Below, piece after piece: positions 1 through 13,700 of a stretch of 64,000 nt of DNA. Origin of the DNA: Mugil cephalus (Eukaryota; Chordata; Actinopteri; Mugiliformes; Mugilidae); contig NC_061771.1 of the NCBI RefSeq assembly GCF_022458985.1, positions 14,733,001 through 14,797,000 of the forward strand, given 5' to 3'. A program made the translations under genes and the position numbers. Below the pieces are notes generated by a model. That model made no database searches and was not told where the DNA came from. It saw only the letters and a list, made by a program, of their open reading frames with translations. Every line of letters starts with the position of its first letter. Positions within the stretch are counted from its first letter, which is position 1.

Positions 1-578
1 TTTTTTCATGTGGCGGCATGCAGCTCCAACATTCGCAATAATGTTGATCTAAATTAGAAACAGCAAATTCAAAACCTATGAAGTATTTCACAAATAAAAT
101 AAATAGATAAATAAATAAAAATACTACAACCTGCACAATAACATACAAAACATGTGAGGTATTGTTTTCCACTATGGAACCAACATACAAAACCAGCTGA
201 AGCTTTGACTTTCAGACAGCTGTAAAACAAAAACAGTAACACAAGATTGAATTCAAGGCCACTGGGAACTTAATAAGACCATCATTTCGCCAAAACCTCA
301 GTACTCCAAAGAATGTGCATGCCATTCACATGGCCTCTACAGAGCGGGTAATGTATGTGGGTAATCCGTCAAGCCACAGGGGGAAAAGTTCTTTTAATTC
401 TACCATTACAGACGTGGGAGGTTTTAATTTTCTCACTCACTCCTCATGAAGTGAGATGGCAGCAGGTGACGTTTTAATGGTGCCATCATCTTCTTCTTCT
501 AGATGTAGAGTTTGGGCGTCCAAAGACTAAAAACCATATCAGAAACAGCTGCAGCGAGGCTGAGGTGTCGTACAGCAA

Positions 579-623
<45 letters not shown>

Positions 624-1173
624 TGGAGAAGAACTAAAACAGATACAGACATCTCCCAAAATAACCTTAAGAACATTTGAGTTGAGTTCGACAGATCGAC
701 TCAGACTCAAAAAAAACTCAGCTGTGCTACATTCAGGAGCAGAAATGAGAACTGTGTTGTGTTTTTTTTTTGTATATAAATAATACTGAGAACTCTTCAA
801 GTGTCTCATGGGAGGTATCATTGCTATTGCTGGAGCGACGTCTCAGAATACATTATGCTGGAAAAATACTTGTAATGTCCTTAAGATCAGGGTCAGAGAA
901 AATATTGTATTTATACACGAATGCAACGTCCCTCACGTTCACCACGACCCACAGCCCTCCGCTGTAGGTACAGCTTCCTACAGTCACAGAGCGTAATTGT
1001 GAGGTGGCTGTGTTCAAGACTGTGAGAGAGAGCAATATGTGTCTGTTTAATATTCCTGAACAGATTTTATTCTTGGACTGAAAACCAGCGAGAACCTCTC
1101 AGTGTAACAGCTCATCAACACTGCTGTGTGATGTGTTTCACAGGCTGGCACGCAGCCGCAGACACACAATGTA

Positions 1174-1204
<31 letters not shown>

Positions 1205-3190
1205 CTGTCATTGCACAATATCCCTCACATGCTCATACAGCGATGTAAACAATCTCGCAGGGTTCATTGACACAGATGTATCTAAAGAAAGAACAGAAGC
1301 TCATGAACATCGTGGGGGCAGCCCCCACTTTCACTGAAACACAGGTAAATACTCCCCTGAAAACACACACACGTGTGAAGATGAGATTTAAAGGTTACAT
1401 GCCTTTAACGTCTCACTGTTGTCGCTCTTAGTGTTTCCCCCCCAACATGGAAAACGTGTCAACCATGAGCCTGCTAGTCGCCGGCTTTATTTAGTTTGTC
1501 ACTTTCACTGATGTGCAGTCGTTTTTCAGTGATTAAGGAGAAGATCCGTTCTGCGTTCTCTGCATTTTATTCTTGACACCGAATATTAAAAGCCTCATTT
1601 AAGGTTTTTTTTTGTTGTTTTCAACTCCCTCTTTTGTAAATGTTTCATTTTGTTACGCTGCCTTAAAATGGTGTTTACCAGTCTACATAAAGGAGGAGGA
1701 GGTGGTGGATGATAAGTTAATATTGTTTAATTTAGTCGTATAGAGCTTCCTTTGTAATTTAATAACAGGTTTGAGGAAAATGTTAATGTTTGCAGCGGCC
1801 TCGTCCTCTCATTGTGCCTTTGCACTGACTACATTAGGTCACCCAGTCAAAAAAAGCAACAAGTTGTTTTCAGTGGAAGACATGGAGTCATTCATTTTCA
1901 TAAGGGCGACAGCACAACGTCGACAAACACGTGAGCAGTACTTTACTGCAGACTGAAAGCCAAAGTAGCCGACCGCACTTGGCCGGTTTGTAACTTTATA
2001 ACTCCCGGTACGTGAGCGTGGCGTTAGCCTCGGAGGCCTCCGAGGGTTTTGTGTGCGTGACTTCCCACGGCGCTCGTATTTCAAGAGCAAATCAAGTGAA
2101 CAATAAAAAGTTAAAAGAAAAAATAAATAACATTATTTTACTGGTTATGAAAATCACAGGTGCTTACACACCAGCAGCCGAATCTTTATAGTGGGGCATG
2201 CATGGATCACACTGCACGTTAAAACCTGGTGTTATTTAAAAATGCACAAATACAGAAAGTTAATTATCATCTGGTGTTTTTTCAAGGGGCGCACATTTTT
2301 AATACCGTTTATTTACACCTGCTTGTTGCATTGATTTCCTTTTTTTTCACATTAGCTTGATTTTTGTCTTTTTTTTTTATTATTATTTTATTTTACACCA
2401 TATCCTCTTACATACCACGGCGTGAAGCTGCGTAACCAGTCATTACCTCCAAGACACACCAATTACTTCGTCTCACTTTTGCTGACTCCAGCTTGCGTGC
2501 ACCATCGGCCTCTTTAATTCTTCCTGTCTACATTATAACCTGCTCAGCTCTGCAGGCTTTCCCCTGCCAGGCCCTCCATCTGGCCCGCTTTTTCTTTCTT
2601 TTTTTTTTTTTCTTTTTTTTTGTGATCCCATGTCCTGTTTACTGCAGCATGAGAGTGGCACACATAGAGATTTGAAAAGCTTGATGAGATAAAGTAGACG
2701 TTTAATGTGAAGTGTTTTCTTGGACGGTGTTATTTGGTGTTTTTTTTTTTTTTCACTCGGACTCTGAAGAAAAAAAAAGTGTTGTGCTTTTTGGCTTTTG
2801 AGTTTACAAAAAGAAAAGAAAAAAAAAGACAGAGGGGTTAGTGCCCACAGTGCTGCATGATTATGAAACCAGCGCGGTCATGTGATGCCTCCTCTCATCA
2901 TCATCATGACAAGTTGGAAGTCTGACCTTCCGCCAGTTTGCCATGCAAGGATTGAAGATTGCGATAGAGCAGCAGTGCACATGAGGCTACACTAGGGGCG
3001 GAGTTTGACCTCTCAAGTCTCTAAACATCACTAATCCGCGTCGGACATTCTAACACAGGCCGTCATCGGCACCGTTTGAACAACAAAAAAAAAAAAAAAG
3101 AAAAAAAAAAAGAAAAAGAGAGGGACGCATTTCCAGTGAGACAACGCTGCCCTGCCGGGTCGGAAAACAAACGGAGGCTCGGGCTGCCGC
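1..3190. other. Gene-free stretch upstream of usp53
   Basis: I found no exon here that I can support. The stretch holds a CA microsatellite near 580, a weaker CA-rich patch near 1175-1202, several T/A homopolymer runs and an A/T-rich patch near 90-120 with several AATAAA-like words. The short open frames are mostly low-complexity translations. A mixed A/G tract at about 3084-3122 sits just before the GC-richer usp53 start region. Confidence 0.5.
580..620. repeat. (CA)n microsatellite
   Basis: About twenty uninterrupted CA units. Open frames over it translate as alternating Thr-His or Val-Cys and are artefacts of the repeat. Confidence 0.95.
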
Positions 3191-3388
3191 ATGCGTGCGT
3201 ATCGGAGGGGCTGGAAATGCTGCACAGATAGTGCGTTACATGCGGCTGGACATATCTGCAGTCCTCTCTCTCTAGACGGGGTTTATTTGCAGGATTCGGC
3301 GAGAAGCAGAAGTGCGATTTGCGCGTTGACAGCTGGCCCGCCGTGCGCCCGCAGTGGAGACGAGGCAGCTGCTGGCTTCCCCTCGAAG
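3190..3388 (+). other. usp53: usp53 promoter-proximal region and first 5' UTR exon (inferred)
   Basis: A GC- and CpG-richer block begins about here. It ends at a strong splice donor: AAG at 3386-3388 followed by GTGAGT. The exon has no usable coding frame and would splice to the leader exon at 4285 or directly to the exon carrying the start codon. The donor is visible; the 5' edge of the exon and the transcription start are guesses. Confidence 0.45.
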
Positions 3389-4284
3389 GTGAGTGCGGAG
3401 CGTTTGTTTTTCTCAACGCATGACTGCAAGTTGCGGCATATTTATATCCCACTGTAGCGGCTCCCCCGTGTGCAGCAGCGGCGCACCGCGATGCCGCCGT
3501 AACGCTGGCTGCATGTCTCCTGCTGTGGGAGCGCGCCCCGGCGTCGAAGCTGTTGTGGGGCTCGGACGCGGGGAAAACGCAGACTCAGGGCATCGGATCC
3601 CGCTCAATAAAAGATGCATGTCCTCTTCATGAACTCGACAGCGACAACTAATATCGGACCGTACAGGCCCGCGAACACAGTCATCACATGGTGTCAGAGA
3701 GGTTCGGTGCACAAACACATGTGGGCACAAGGTTTGGCTCTGCATTTAAATGTAATGAGATCAGGCGATTGTTTGGTGCCGTGTGTGTGTCCCGATGTTG
3801 GACAGTTGTCTGACAGTGTGCTTCAGTTCTTTGTTTTGATCTTGAGCTGGTTGGGGGAGACTTTTTATTAATTTATTTATATTTTTACATTTGACACAAG
3901 ATTGAAATGTAATGAAAATTTAAGAAAGGTGTCAACATTTAGATTTTGATAAAAAAAAACAGTATGATACAATTATAGAAAAAGAAGAAAAATGAAATCA
4001 TAACAATTTATTTATTTAATTATTGTACTTGTGTATTTTATTTGGTGTTGTGCGTTTAGCAGCTGGGTCAAGTACAAATAAAACAGATCACATAGTTTCT
4101 CAACATTTGTAGTTGCAAATGCAGGATGCAATTGTCTTTTTTTTTCTGTAAAAAAACGATCTGAAAGTATTAGAAACTGTTAAACTGTTGCTCTACCCTC
4201 GACTTGCATTATAGCACATGCATGGTTCGACTCATCCTCTCCTCCCGTCCCCACATTTTTATCTAGTTGCCGTTCGATGTCCAG

Positions 4285-4452
4285 TAGCTCATGGCTAAAG
4301 CTGCCCTGTGGCTGATCCTGACGATGCGTTCAGGGAACTGCTCCGGAGGCGCGTGGGGATGAAATGGATGGAGCCCATGGCTAGACCGACGCACCAGCTC
4401 CCACGTCCCAGCATGTCCAGCTGCAGCAAGTCTCCCCCCAACTCTGGAGAAG
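4285..4452 (+). other. usp53: usp53 second leader exon, possibly coding for an N-terminal extension
   Basis: The segment is bounded by an acceptor (ATGTCCAG ending at 4284) and a donor (GTAGAT at 4453). A frame free of stops runs from an ATG at 4359 to the donor and leaves phase 1. Joined to the next exon at 4706 it continues in frame through Ala-Ala-Gly-Ser-Asn-Ser into the Met at 4723. That would add 37 residues to Usp53. An in-frame TAA at 4296-4298 closes the frame upstream. The usual start at 4723 matches the human N-terminus (MAWVK), so this exon may be plain 5' UTR. Confidence 0.5.
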
Positions 4453-4722
4453 GTAGATGTCGGGATTCACCAGGTCTCTGAACAAATCTTTCCATTCGGA
4501 GTAGTGATGTGATGAACACTGTGTCCCCAAAATGCAAATGCACCGTAAAATACCTGTTTCCAAGGGTTTGAGTGAGTAAGCAGTTGTTTTCTAATTTTAA
4601 ATGAAGGTACAAAATGGCGTATTTCCAAATAATTAGCTCATGTTAATGCTAACGGACATTTGTGATGCCAAACACAACATACATGTGAAAAATATGTTCC
4701 ATCAGCTGCAGGCTCTAACTCC

Positions 4723-7700
4723 ATGGCATGGGTGAAGATGTTTAAAAAGCCTGGAGGAGGCCTGAAGAAATCCTACCAGCCTGGGAGCATGCTGTCTCTG
4801 GCGCTCACCAAGGGCCTCCTGAACGAACCCGGGCAGAACAGCTGCTTCCTGAACAGCGCTGTTCAGGTGAGAACCAGTGTTTGGTTAAATAACGGATTCA
4901 TTCGAAAATACTGAAGAAATACTTGAATAGTTTCATTCCACCAACATAACTACGCAATCGTCTAATCCTTCGACCAATGAACAAACTGTAAATACTTACA
5001 CATTTCCGTCTGAATCATCAATGCCGAAAAGTTGTTTTTAGCCAAGTGTCAAATCAGAACGTTTTTTGGAAATGGCAAAATTGCTTCAAGTGAAGATGAC
5101 AAGGCTCCTGTGGTAACTCTCTGTGCTGTGTGCATTTGATCATTTTATTCTTTGTCTTCACCATCAGACAGAATCTGGCCGGCGCTAGCCGTCATGAAAC
5201 AATAATTGACTTCAATAAAACCCTGCATCCATTTCCCCCTTTTTCTCTCGTAGGTGTTAAAGGCAGCACTCTTTGTTTCTTCTTCTCCTTATTCTTCTTC
5301 TTTTTTAAGGCTTTGCTTTGTTTTTGGTTCACCACTTCCACTCTTTCTACCCTGATCATCACAGCCATGCATACTGTAGCGCGTACTACCACATTCTCTT
5401 AGTTCACTTCGCTCCAAGACCGTTCAGGGGGATTATCTTTTTGAAACATCGGCGGAGACTTTGGTACTAACAGCCACACTTGCAAGGGCAGTATTTCTTC
5501 AGTCCACCTAGAATCATTCAGATTAAAGACTCCAACTCGATAAGAATGCTAAATGAAAACAGAATGGGAATATAACATTTTTTTCCCTATATATAAGTGG
5601 TGCTGCTGGCTACAGGTGGTCAAATCTGCAGAAAGCATAACAGAAGAACAACCTTTGTACATCACACGAAACCTTTTCATCCAGTGTTTATATCTCCATT
5701 TATATAAACAGGACGCAGCGCCTGTGATATCCTTGAACAAAAAAACGTCTCAGCTGCTGTGTTTTAACGCCGTTGTTAAACCTTCACAGGTGCTTTGGCA
5801 GTTGGACATTTTCAGGAGAAGTCTGAGGCAGCTCTCAGGTCACTTCTGCCTCGGGGACGCCTGCATTTTCTGCGCTTTAAAGGTACGGGCATGCGGACTT
5901 TTACGTTTGATAATTAAATCATCGCTCTGTTTAAGTGTGCGCCACTAGCCGGGCTGCATTTCTTTACCCTAAAGAGTCACAAATGAGCTAGCGGGAAGTT
6001 CTCTCTTTCAGAGTATCTTCAGCCAGTTCCAGCAGAGCAGAGAGCGCGTGCTCCCCTCCGACAGCCTGCGCAACGCCCTCGCCGAAACTTTTAAGGATGA
6101 GCAGCGCTTCCAGCTCGGCCTGATGGACGACGCTGCTGAGTGCTTTGTACGTTGACACCGCGCCTTTGGCTTTTAATCAAAAGTAATACTCAGCGAACCC
6201 TTGCTGCTGTGGATCCTCCTGTGCTGTGACACTGAAGGCCAGTGAAAAGAAGTGGGAGCTGCTGTTATAATGTTGCTCTGGCTCTGTGTCAAGAGCATTT
6301 TCGTCTTTTGCTTAAGCAGCTGTCGATATTTATTTCATAATTGACCTAAAAATGGTGGACGCAATTACTTACTTGGATCATACATTTGTCCGCCACAGCA
6401 AATTTTTTAGTCTGTTCAGATTCTGCTTTAATGCAGCATCGGAACTTCACAGAGGTGTTTCTTGCACATGTCGGACTGAGCTTTAGTCCAGCAGGATTTG
6501 GGAGATTTAAACCAATAATCCTCCAACTTACGTGTGTGAAACTGTGCGGCCCTGTGTCTATCTGCATGTCGGTTCATTTTTTTTTTTTTTTCTCTTAGGA
6601 AAACATCCTGGAGCGAATTCATCTGCACATCGTTTCAGACACGGCAACTGACGCCTGCTCCTCTAAATCCTGCATCACCCATCAGAAGTTTGCAATGATG
6701 CTTTACGAGCAGGTAACCGATGTGACAACACTGACTCAAGATGTTCACACCTTTAGGAGGCGGCAAAATGACGCGCAGCTTCTCGTTTTGCAGTTCGTGT
6801 GCCGCTGCTGTGGCGCCTCCTCAGACCCGCACCCATTCACAGAGTTTGTGCATTACGTCTCCACCACTGCTCTATGGTGAGTACTTGATCGGCTGCCACG
6901 GCTTTAAAAGTGGGATTCAGAAATCAGGCCAGAGGGCTAATCCTGATTTAAATGTCAAAGCATTAAAGAAGAAATTGTTAAATTGTGGTTAATTTCCTGT
7001 TCTTTAATGGCCCGAGCTTGAGTCTCTTCACTTGTGAACTACTTCTGCTTCAGGTTCATGTTTTTTTTTTTGTGATAAAACTGTCTGCTTAAAGATCATC
7101 GTGTTCAGTGTGTGAGAGTTGAATTAAGTCGCTGTCAGTTCTAAATCTTTATATTAAATCTGTTTCTCTGGGTTCATATAAAATCTGATACCTGCAATTG
7201 CACAGGACTTTCAAGTTTTGGATTTAGCTTGGGATGAGATTTTTATTCTTTTTTTTTTTGAATGGGGTGAACATGTTTGTAGATAATGTGTTAGTATATT
7301 AATCTAATAAAGGACAAATTCCTTTAAACCAAATAAAGTATTTTATTTAAGACTTTCAGGACAACAATTAAATGTGCATGATTGCAGCGTCGCTATTTCA
7401 CCTGGCAACGAGAAATACTATTTTCTGATTGGCTGATAGGTCACTGATTCCAGTAGAGCAGCCTGCCTTCGCCTCATCCATCCATAGATTTCTAATCTCT
7501 TTTATATACAGTCTATGTAATTAATGTGCAGTGAGTTTTATCACTTCTCAGCGTGAGAAATGTCATGTGTGAACTTGTGTGTGTCGAAATGCTTGTGTCT
7601 CACCTAAGGCGTGAGACTTGAGAGCCCGAAACACAATTTGTCACTTCTTCGTCTGGATGTCAAACCTGGTTCTGTCTTTCAGTGACTTATTTGACAACTT

Positions 7701-10700
7701 GCGCATCCAGGATTCATTCATTTTTTTTGAGAGCATTTTTTTAAATGAGGAAACAGACTGTACATAGAGAAGATATTTATGTTTATTTCTGCTTTTTCAG
7801 GTCAAAATCACTCACAACAAATTCAGAAAAAAAGACATCTGGACTTGTCGTGACTTTTACAGGAATCTTCTTCGGTCCTAAATGATGTTAGGTTTTTATT
7901 AGGAACATCTGTGGCTTGTGTACACTTGAAAGCCACATGACTAGATAGACAGGTTCTTGATTGTCCTTCAAGGAAATTTGTTGCCACAGTCTGTACATAG
8001 TCTTACATGAAATCATGTATATACAGAAGACATTCAGAACATATACACGTTTATACACACATACCTATATACACCTATGTACTACGAGGCAGTGTGTCAG
8101 TCGGTCATTGAATTACCGTTTAGTTTAAGATTTTCTATTAATTACTTGAACACAGTTTTTATCCGTTATTCTAAATGTTGTTTGCTGGGTGTAAATGTTG
8201 GTGCAAACACGTTCTATTAGTGTGTCTTTATGCACAGCCAACAGGTTGACCGCACGCTGGGGAAGAATGAGCGCCTGAGGTCGGACATGTTTGGAGAACT
8301 GCTGCAGGCAGCAAACAACACAGGTGACCTCCGAAGCTGCCCGGTATGTTGCCTAATAATTGTCTGTTTGTTTGTTTTTTTCTTAAATTTGGCGTTAATG
8401 TTAATGTGGCAGCTCAGAACAGCAGATTCTTTCCTGTCCTGTCCTGAACGCTGCCGTCGGTGAATGCAGAGTTTTTACATTCAGCTACTGACAAACAATT
8501 GTATAGAAGAATATTAGGGCCACTCATGACACTGTGGATCGGGAAGTAGCATACAGTTTATCCATCCTGCCAAAGACCTCACATTCACAATGAGTACAGA
8601 CGGTACAGCCGGTTTGTATTTCAACTTTTTTCGAAAATCTAAAATGTACCTCTCATATTTTTTCTCATGGGTGGCCCTAACACTCTTCCGTACAATTGAC
8701 CCTTTATAGGGCACTCATTGAAATATGTGGAAATTCTAAATTTCAACATTTTGTAACTTTTTTCCAAATTTTAAATTTTCATGTACAAGATCAAGATCAA
8801 TGAAGTTGCCATATACGCTTCCCTGTCCATGTATTTAGTCCATTAGAACTTAAGTACTGATTCAGGCACTTGTCAACATACACATTATCACATTAGACAA
8901 CATTAGGCCACTTCTTCCTGGTACCTGATAATGTTTCCTTGATCTTCTCTGATTGGCTGGGTGAAAACCACATGCACGCAATTTAAAATGTGTGCCAAAG
9001 TTACCGAATATGGTTCTTTGCCCCATAAAGGGTTAAAAGTTTGCCTGCTGGAGTAAAATGGACACACAAAAATGAGTCTTGCAAACAGCGGCGAGTACAC
9101 TCTGTACGTTCTGTTGTGACACTGCACTTGAAGCGGCCGGAAGGAGACGGTGCCAGACTAGTGTTAGGATATAAATAGCGGTGAGGGCTTATCCACTGTG
9201 TTTCTCTCATCTGTATTTGCTACCGCTGTCTCCCTTTTCAGTCTGCATCAGTTTGGTAGTACTGATTGCTCTGCTCGCTTCTCCTTCCCTCTCCAGAAAT
9301 TTCCAGCCTCTGTACTGTCTTAATGATGAAAGCTTTTTGGCTCTTTTCTGCGTTTGCGGTATTCTTGAAGGTGACATTTTTAAGCCACACAAGTTTTATT
9401 TCGCTTGAATTTATTTATTTATATCAGAAGCAGAAAGAGAAAGCCACGACCTTCTGCTTTGACGTTTTTCGCAAGTGTATTTATTTCTAAAAAGAAGAGA
9501 TCAAAGAGACTTTTATCCTTGTGAGTGGAGGAGTTACACTTGGATATAAGTGAAAAACGACATCTGAAAAACGTTTTATTTAATATCTTGTTCACACTGG
9601 TTTATGTCCTCTTGATTTTACACTTGTATTATTGGGCCAAACTGTTTCTTGGTGAAAATAAGCAGCTCATTGGAAAGTGTAGTTTTTACCACAACACATC
9701 TTAACAACGCACATAAAACAGAATTTACATCCTGTTGTTACCAGGTGTTACCATGTCTCGATTCCAGTATGTCTCCACATTTCATTTCCAACAGAAGGTA
9801 TGCACTGACGTCACTGCCACCTGGGGCCACGCCGCCCTGAGTGGCAAAAACAGAGTGAAATGTATCAGTAAATACAGCGAGACCAGGAAAAATGTGGATT
9901 ATCTGATCAAATTAAGGACAATTTGACTCGACAATAATCCATACAAACTAGTATGGATTTGGAAAAGTGGATTAGCCTCAGTTCCAGTTAGTTTTAGGTC
10001 ATTTCAGTTATGATAAATGTAGCTAAATAAAAGATGCCAATGCTGAGAGCTTTAGTGAGAAGTTAGTGTAACATTAGCCATACAATACTGTACAATATTA
10101 CTCATTTGTTTACTTCTCTTTTCTTTGTCAGTAGGAGATATATAAAATTAATTTCCAACTACTACTACTTTTCAAATCTGTTGGTTCAGTCAATCACACA
10201 ACAGCTCTTCACCTTTTTTTTTAAATTCATTTTACAATTTAGACACTATTAAAGCCTCTTATTCAAACTAATGCTGCTAATCTCCATGTTCAACACTTTT
10301 TGCCACTCAGTGGCCGTAACCATGGAGACTTCACCTGCTGTGACGTCACATGCGCACCCTCTGTTATTAAATTGGAACGTGTAACCGTGTTTTCCTACCG
10401 TTGATTATTTTGAACTGTAGTGTATATTACATTGATATTATTATTGACTTCTTCATGTTTTTCTTGACACTTTACAGAGTGACTGTGGTCAGAGCATCAA
10501 GATCCGCCGTGTTCTCATGAACTGTCCGGAGATCGTGACTATTGGATTTGTATGGGATGCTGAGCAGTCTGATCTCACGGACGATGTCATTAGGTCCCTT
10601 GGTCCTCGTTTGAACCTTTGTGGGGTAAGAACTGTCTGAGCAGATGACAAATGGGAACACATTGTTTGTTTCCTGTTAAAAGCAGCTAAAATTGCACAGA

Positions 10701-13700
10701 TCATAGGTTTCAACAATTTCATTTTTTTTTCTGGTTATAATATACGAGAAATGAAGATCAGTGTGCTGTAATCTTAAAACTGGCAACACACACAAAAATC
10801 GTTCTCATGGGATTTAGCATCTGGCAGACTGTGACACGCAGCGATCAGACTCAAAACAGTTTGCTCTCTTTCAGCTTTTCAACCGTGTCACTGATGAAAA
10901 TGCCAAACGGACCGAGCTGCATCTGGTGGGGATGATCTGTTTTGCGAGTAAACATTACTCGGCTTTTGCCTATCACACCAAATCTTCAAAATGGATGTTT
11001 TTTGATGATGCTACTGTAAAGGAGGTCAGGGCGTCTGCCGATAATCCTCTTTAGCCCATTTTAAAAGTCTGCTACCTGTCGCCGTGTGCTCTGGTGTCAC
11101 ACTTTTCTCTTCTCCCCCCAGATTGGATCCAAATGGAAAGACGTCGCCTCTAAATGCATCAGGGGACATTTCCAACCGCTTCTTTTATTTTACACCAACC
11201 CCGAGGGAAGTCCAGTGTCTAATGAGGATGCTCCGAGACAGACGACCATGTGCCCCCGGTACAAAGCTCAAGTAAATGGTGATGGTAAGAGAGTCCTCCA
11301 GTTATTAGTGTGACGATCTGTAGCACTGCTCATCTCTATGGTTCCATAAAGAATTCATAAAGAAACATTTAATTTGGATTCAGATGGATTCACAGATGTG
11401 ATGGTTAAAACTGTTATGATACAGCGATCAGGCATAACATTATGACCACCCTCTTAATACTGTGTAGGTCACCTTTGTTCCTGAACATGGTCCTTATGAG
11501 GGTGTCCTGTGTTAGCAGGATGTTGTTAGTGGGGATCTGTGGGTTGAGGGGAGGGGCCTCTGTGGACCAGGTTTGTTCCAGTTCAACCCACAGATAGTTA
11601 ATCAGTTTGTGATCTAGTGAATTTGGAGACCAGGTCAACACCTGTTTTTCATATTTGTTTTGAGTTGTTCCTAAACTTTTTTTGTCTGTGAAGGAGTCAA
11701 GGAGTGTCATTGCTATGGGTGGGGGTGTCTGGTCTAGATGTTCTGTTTCCCAGCAGAACATTGAATTGTCAGTGTGTTTTCAACTTCTCCGTAGAAGTAC
11801 AGTGTGTGATCATAGTAAGTATTTGAATTAATAAATAGAGACAGTTTTTTTTGTCAAAGTAGTGCAACAGTGTGTAGTGCAAGTTGTTCGAAATGGTAAT
11901 ATGTTGAGTGTGAAGTACGTAGTGCAGAATATTTCGTCTGTCACACAGAGGTGAGCTGCTGTTAGAGTTATTACAAACAACAGGAAGGATTCCCGAACTG
12001 CTCTTTGTGAGAACGAAGCTGAAGAGGATTCTTCCAGAGCAAATAACAGATAACAGATCAAAAAATTACAATGCACTTTTTCAGAAATAAAATAGTTATG
12101 TTTATTAAATATTGCAAAAGCCAAATTCTAGCCAAATTACAGTGGTACTGCAGATTTATATTGTAAATAAAATATTGCAAATGGTGTATAGGAAGAGATG
12201 AAAATGAATATAGAACTTTGTTACTGCAAAGCTGTTTGATTGAGAAAACATTACAGTCGTGCTGCTACAACTGTGGTCATTGTTAAATAAGCTCAGTCTT
12301 AGATGCACATAGTTTATTGTCAGTGTGAATCTCAATTTCAGTTTAATTTTAATTTTATTTTACGGGGCATAGCACTGATGCCTCACAGCAAGGTTTGAGT
12401 CCAGGCCGACTGGAGCCTCTCTGGGTGGAGTTGTTCTCCCGCTCTCCCTCCCTTACTCTGGCTTCCTCCTACCATCCAAACACATGCTTGTCAGGTTCAT
12501 TGTTGATTCTACATTAGCCACAGGTATGCATGTGAGTGTGAATGGTTGTCTTTGTCTCTGTGTTAGCCCTGTGATACACTGGTGACCTGTCCATGGTGTA
12601 AAACACCTCTCGTCCAGTGACAGCTGGGACAGGCTCCAGTCACCCTGCGACCCTCTAGAGGACGAGCGGTTACAGAAAACGTACGATAACAAAAGCAGTT
12701 TTCTCAAAACTCTTTACAGAACCGAGTCTGAAACCGGATGCCAAGGTAAAAAAAAAAAAAACTAGTAAAGGCTAACAGCTCGCAAGAATGTACTAAATAT
12801 GTAGTGTGTGCTTTTTTTTTACCAAAAAATTTAACTTCAGCAAAGTTTTCAGATGTGCAGAAATATTACAACACCTACCTTACCCAAAAAGGGACAAAAG
12901 ACAGAGGCTGTGTTTCACTGTCTGCAACCTGTGGAAGTATCCTGTGTGGAGTAGCCGTGAAAGCAGGTCAGTAGGAACACAACTGTGTAGGTTCTCAGTG
13001 ATCCAGGTCATGGTATATCCAAAAAACATTTAAGAAAGGCGACTAGACCTGTAGATTGTTTCTGAGAATATGTTTCGCCACTCATCTGGGTAGCTTCTTC
13101 AGTTCTAAGGGACATTTTTAGGATCATTATTGTGATTTCTGTGAATAAGGGCGAAGCTCAGAATATTTTTCACTTGTAAATGCAGTAAGTGATGATGCCA
13201 TGATTAAAGTCATGTATGTATTAACATAATGTGGATGCAAATAATTATGTTTGACATGTCAGGGAGCCTGAGGTAAAAAGAAACACGATAGGGATCAGAA
13301 AGTGGATCACTTTGTGCACTAATTTAATTTTCAAAAATCCCTTTCTCAACCCCCCCGGGAAGGTTTTCCCCTAACCCCTTCCCCTAAACAGTCTTTGTGA
13401 AAATATCATTGAGTGAAACGCTGAACGGCGTCATGAGGATAATTTCACTCAAATCACATTTTGCATTTGTGGTTTGCATTGGGATTGTGTTGTTGAACCG
13501 CAGACGGAAAGATTGTCGTGCCCCCTGTGTGCGCTGGCTTGAACTTGACATGTGGATGATGCCTCTGTTGCACGCAGATTACCACCCACGCCTCCCACCC
13601 TAATCCCTGCTGCTGTGGCCAAACGCACTCATGCTCCTCCTGAACAGCTCTCACTCCGCCCCTGGACGTTTTCCGATGTCTGCCTCCGTTAATTTATCAG

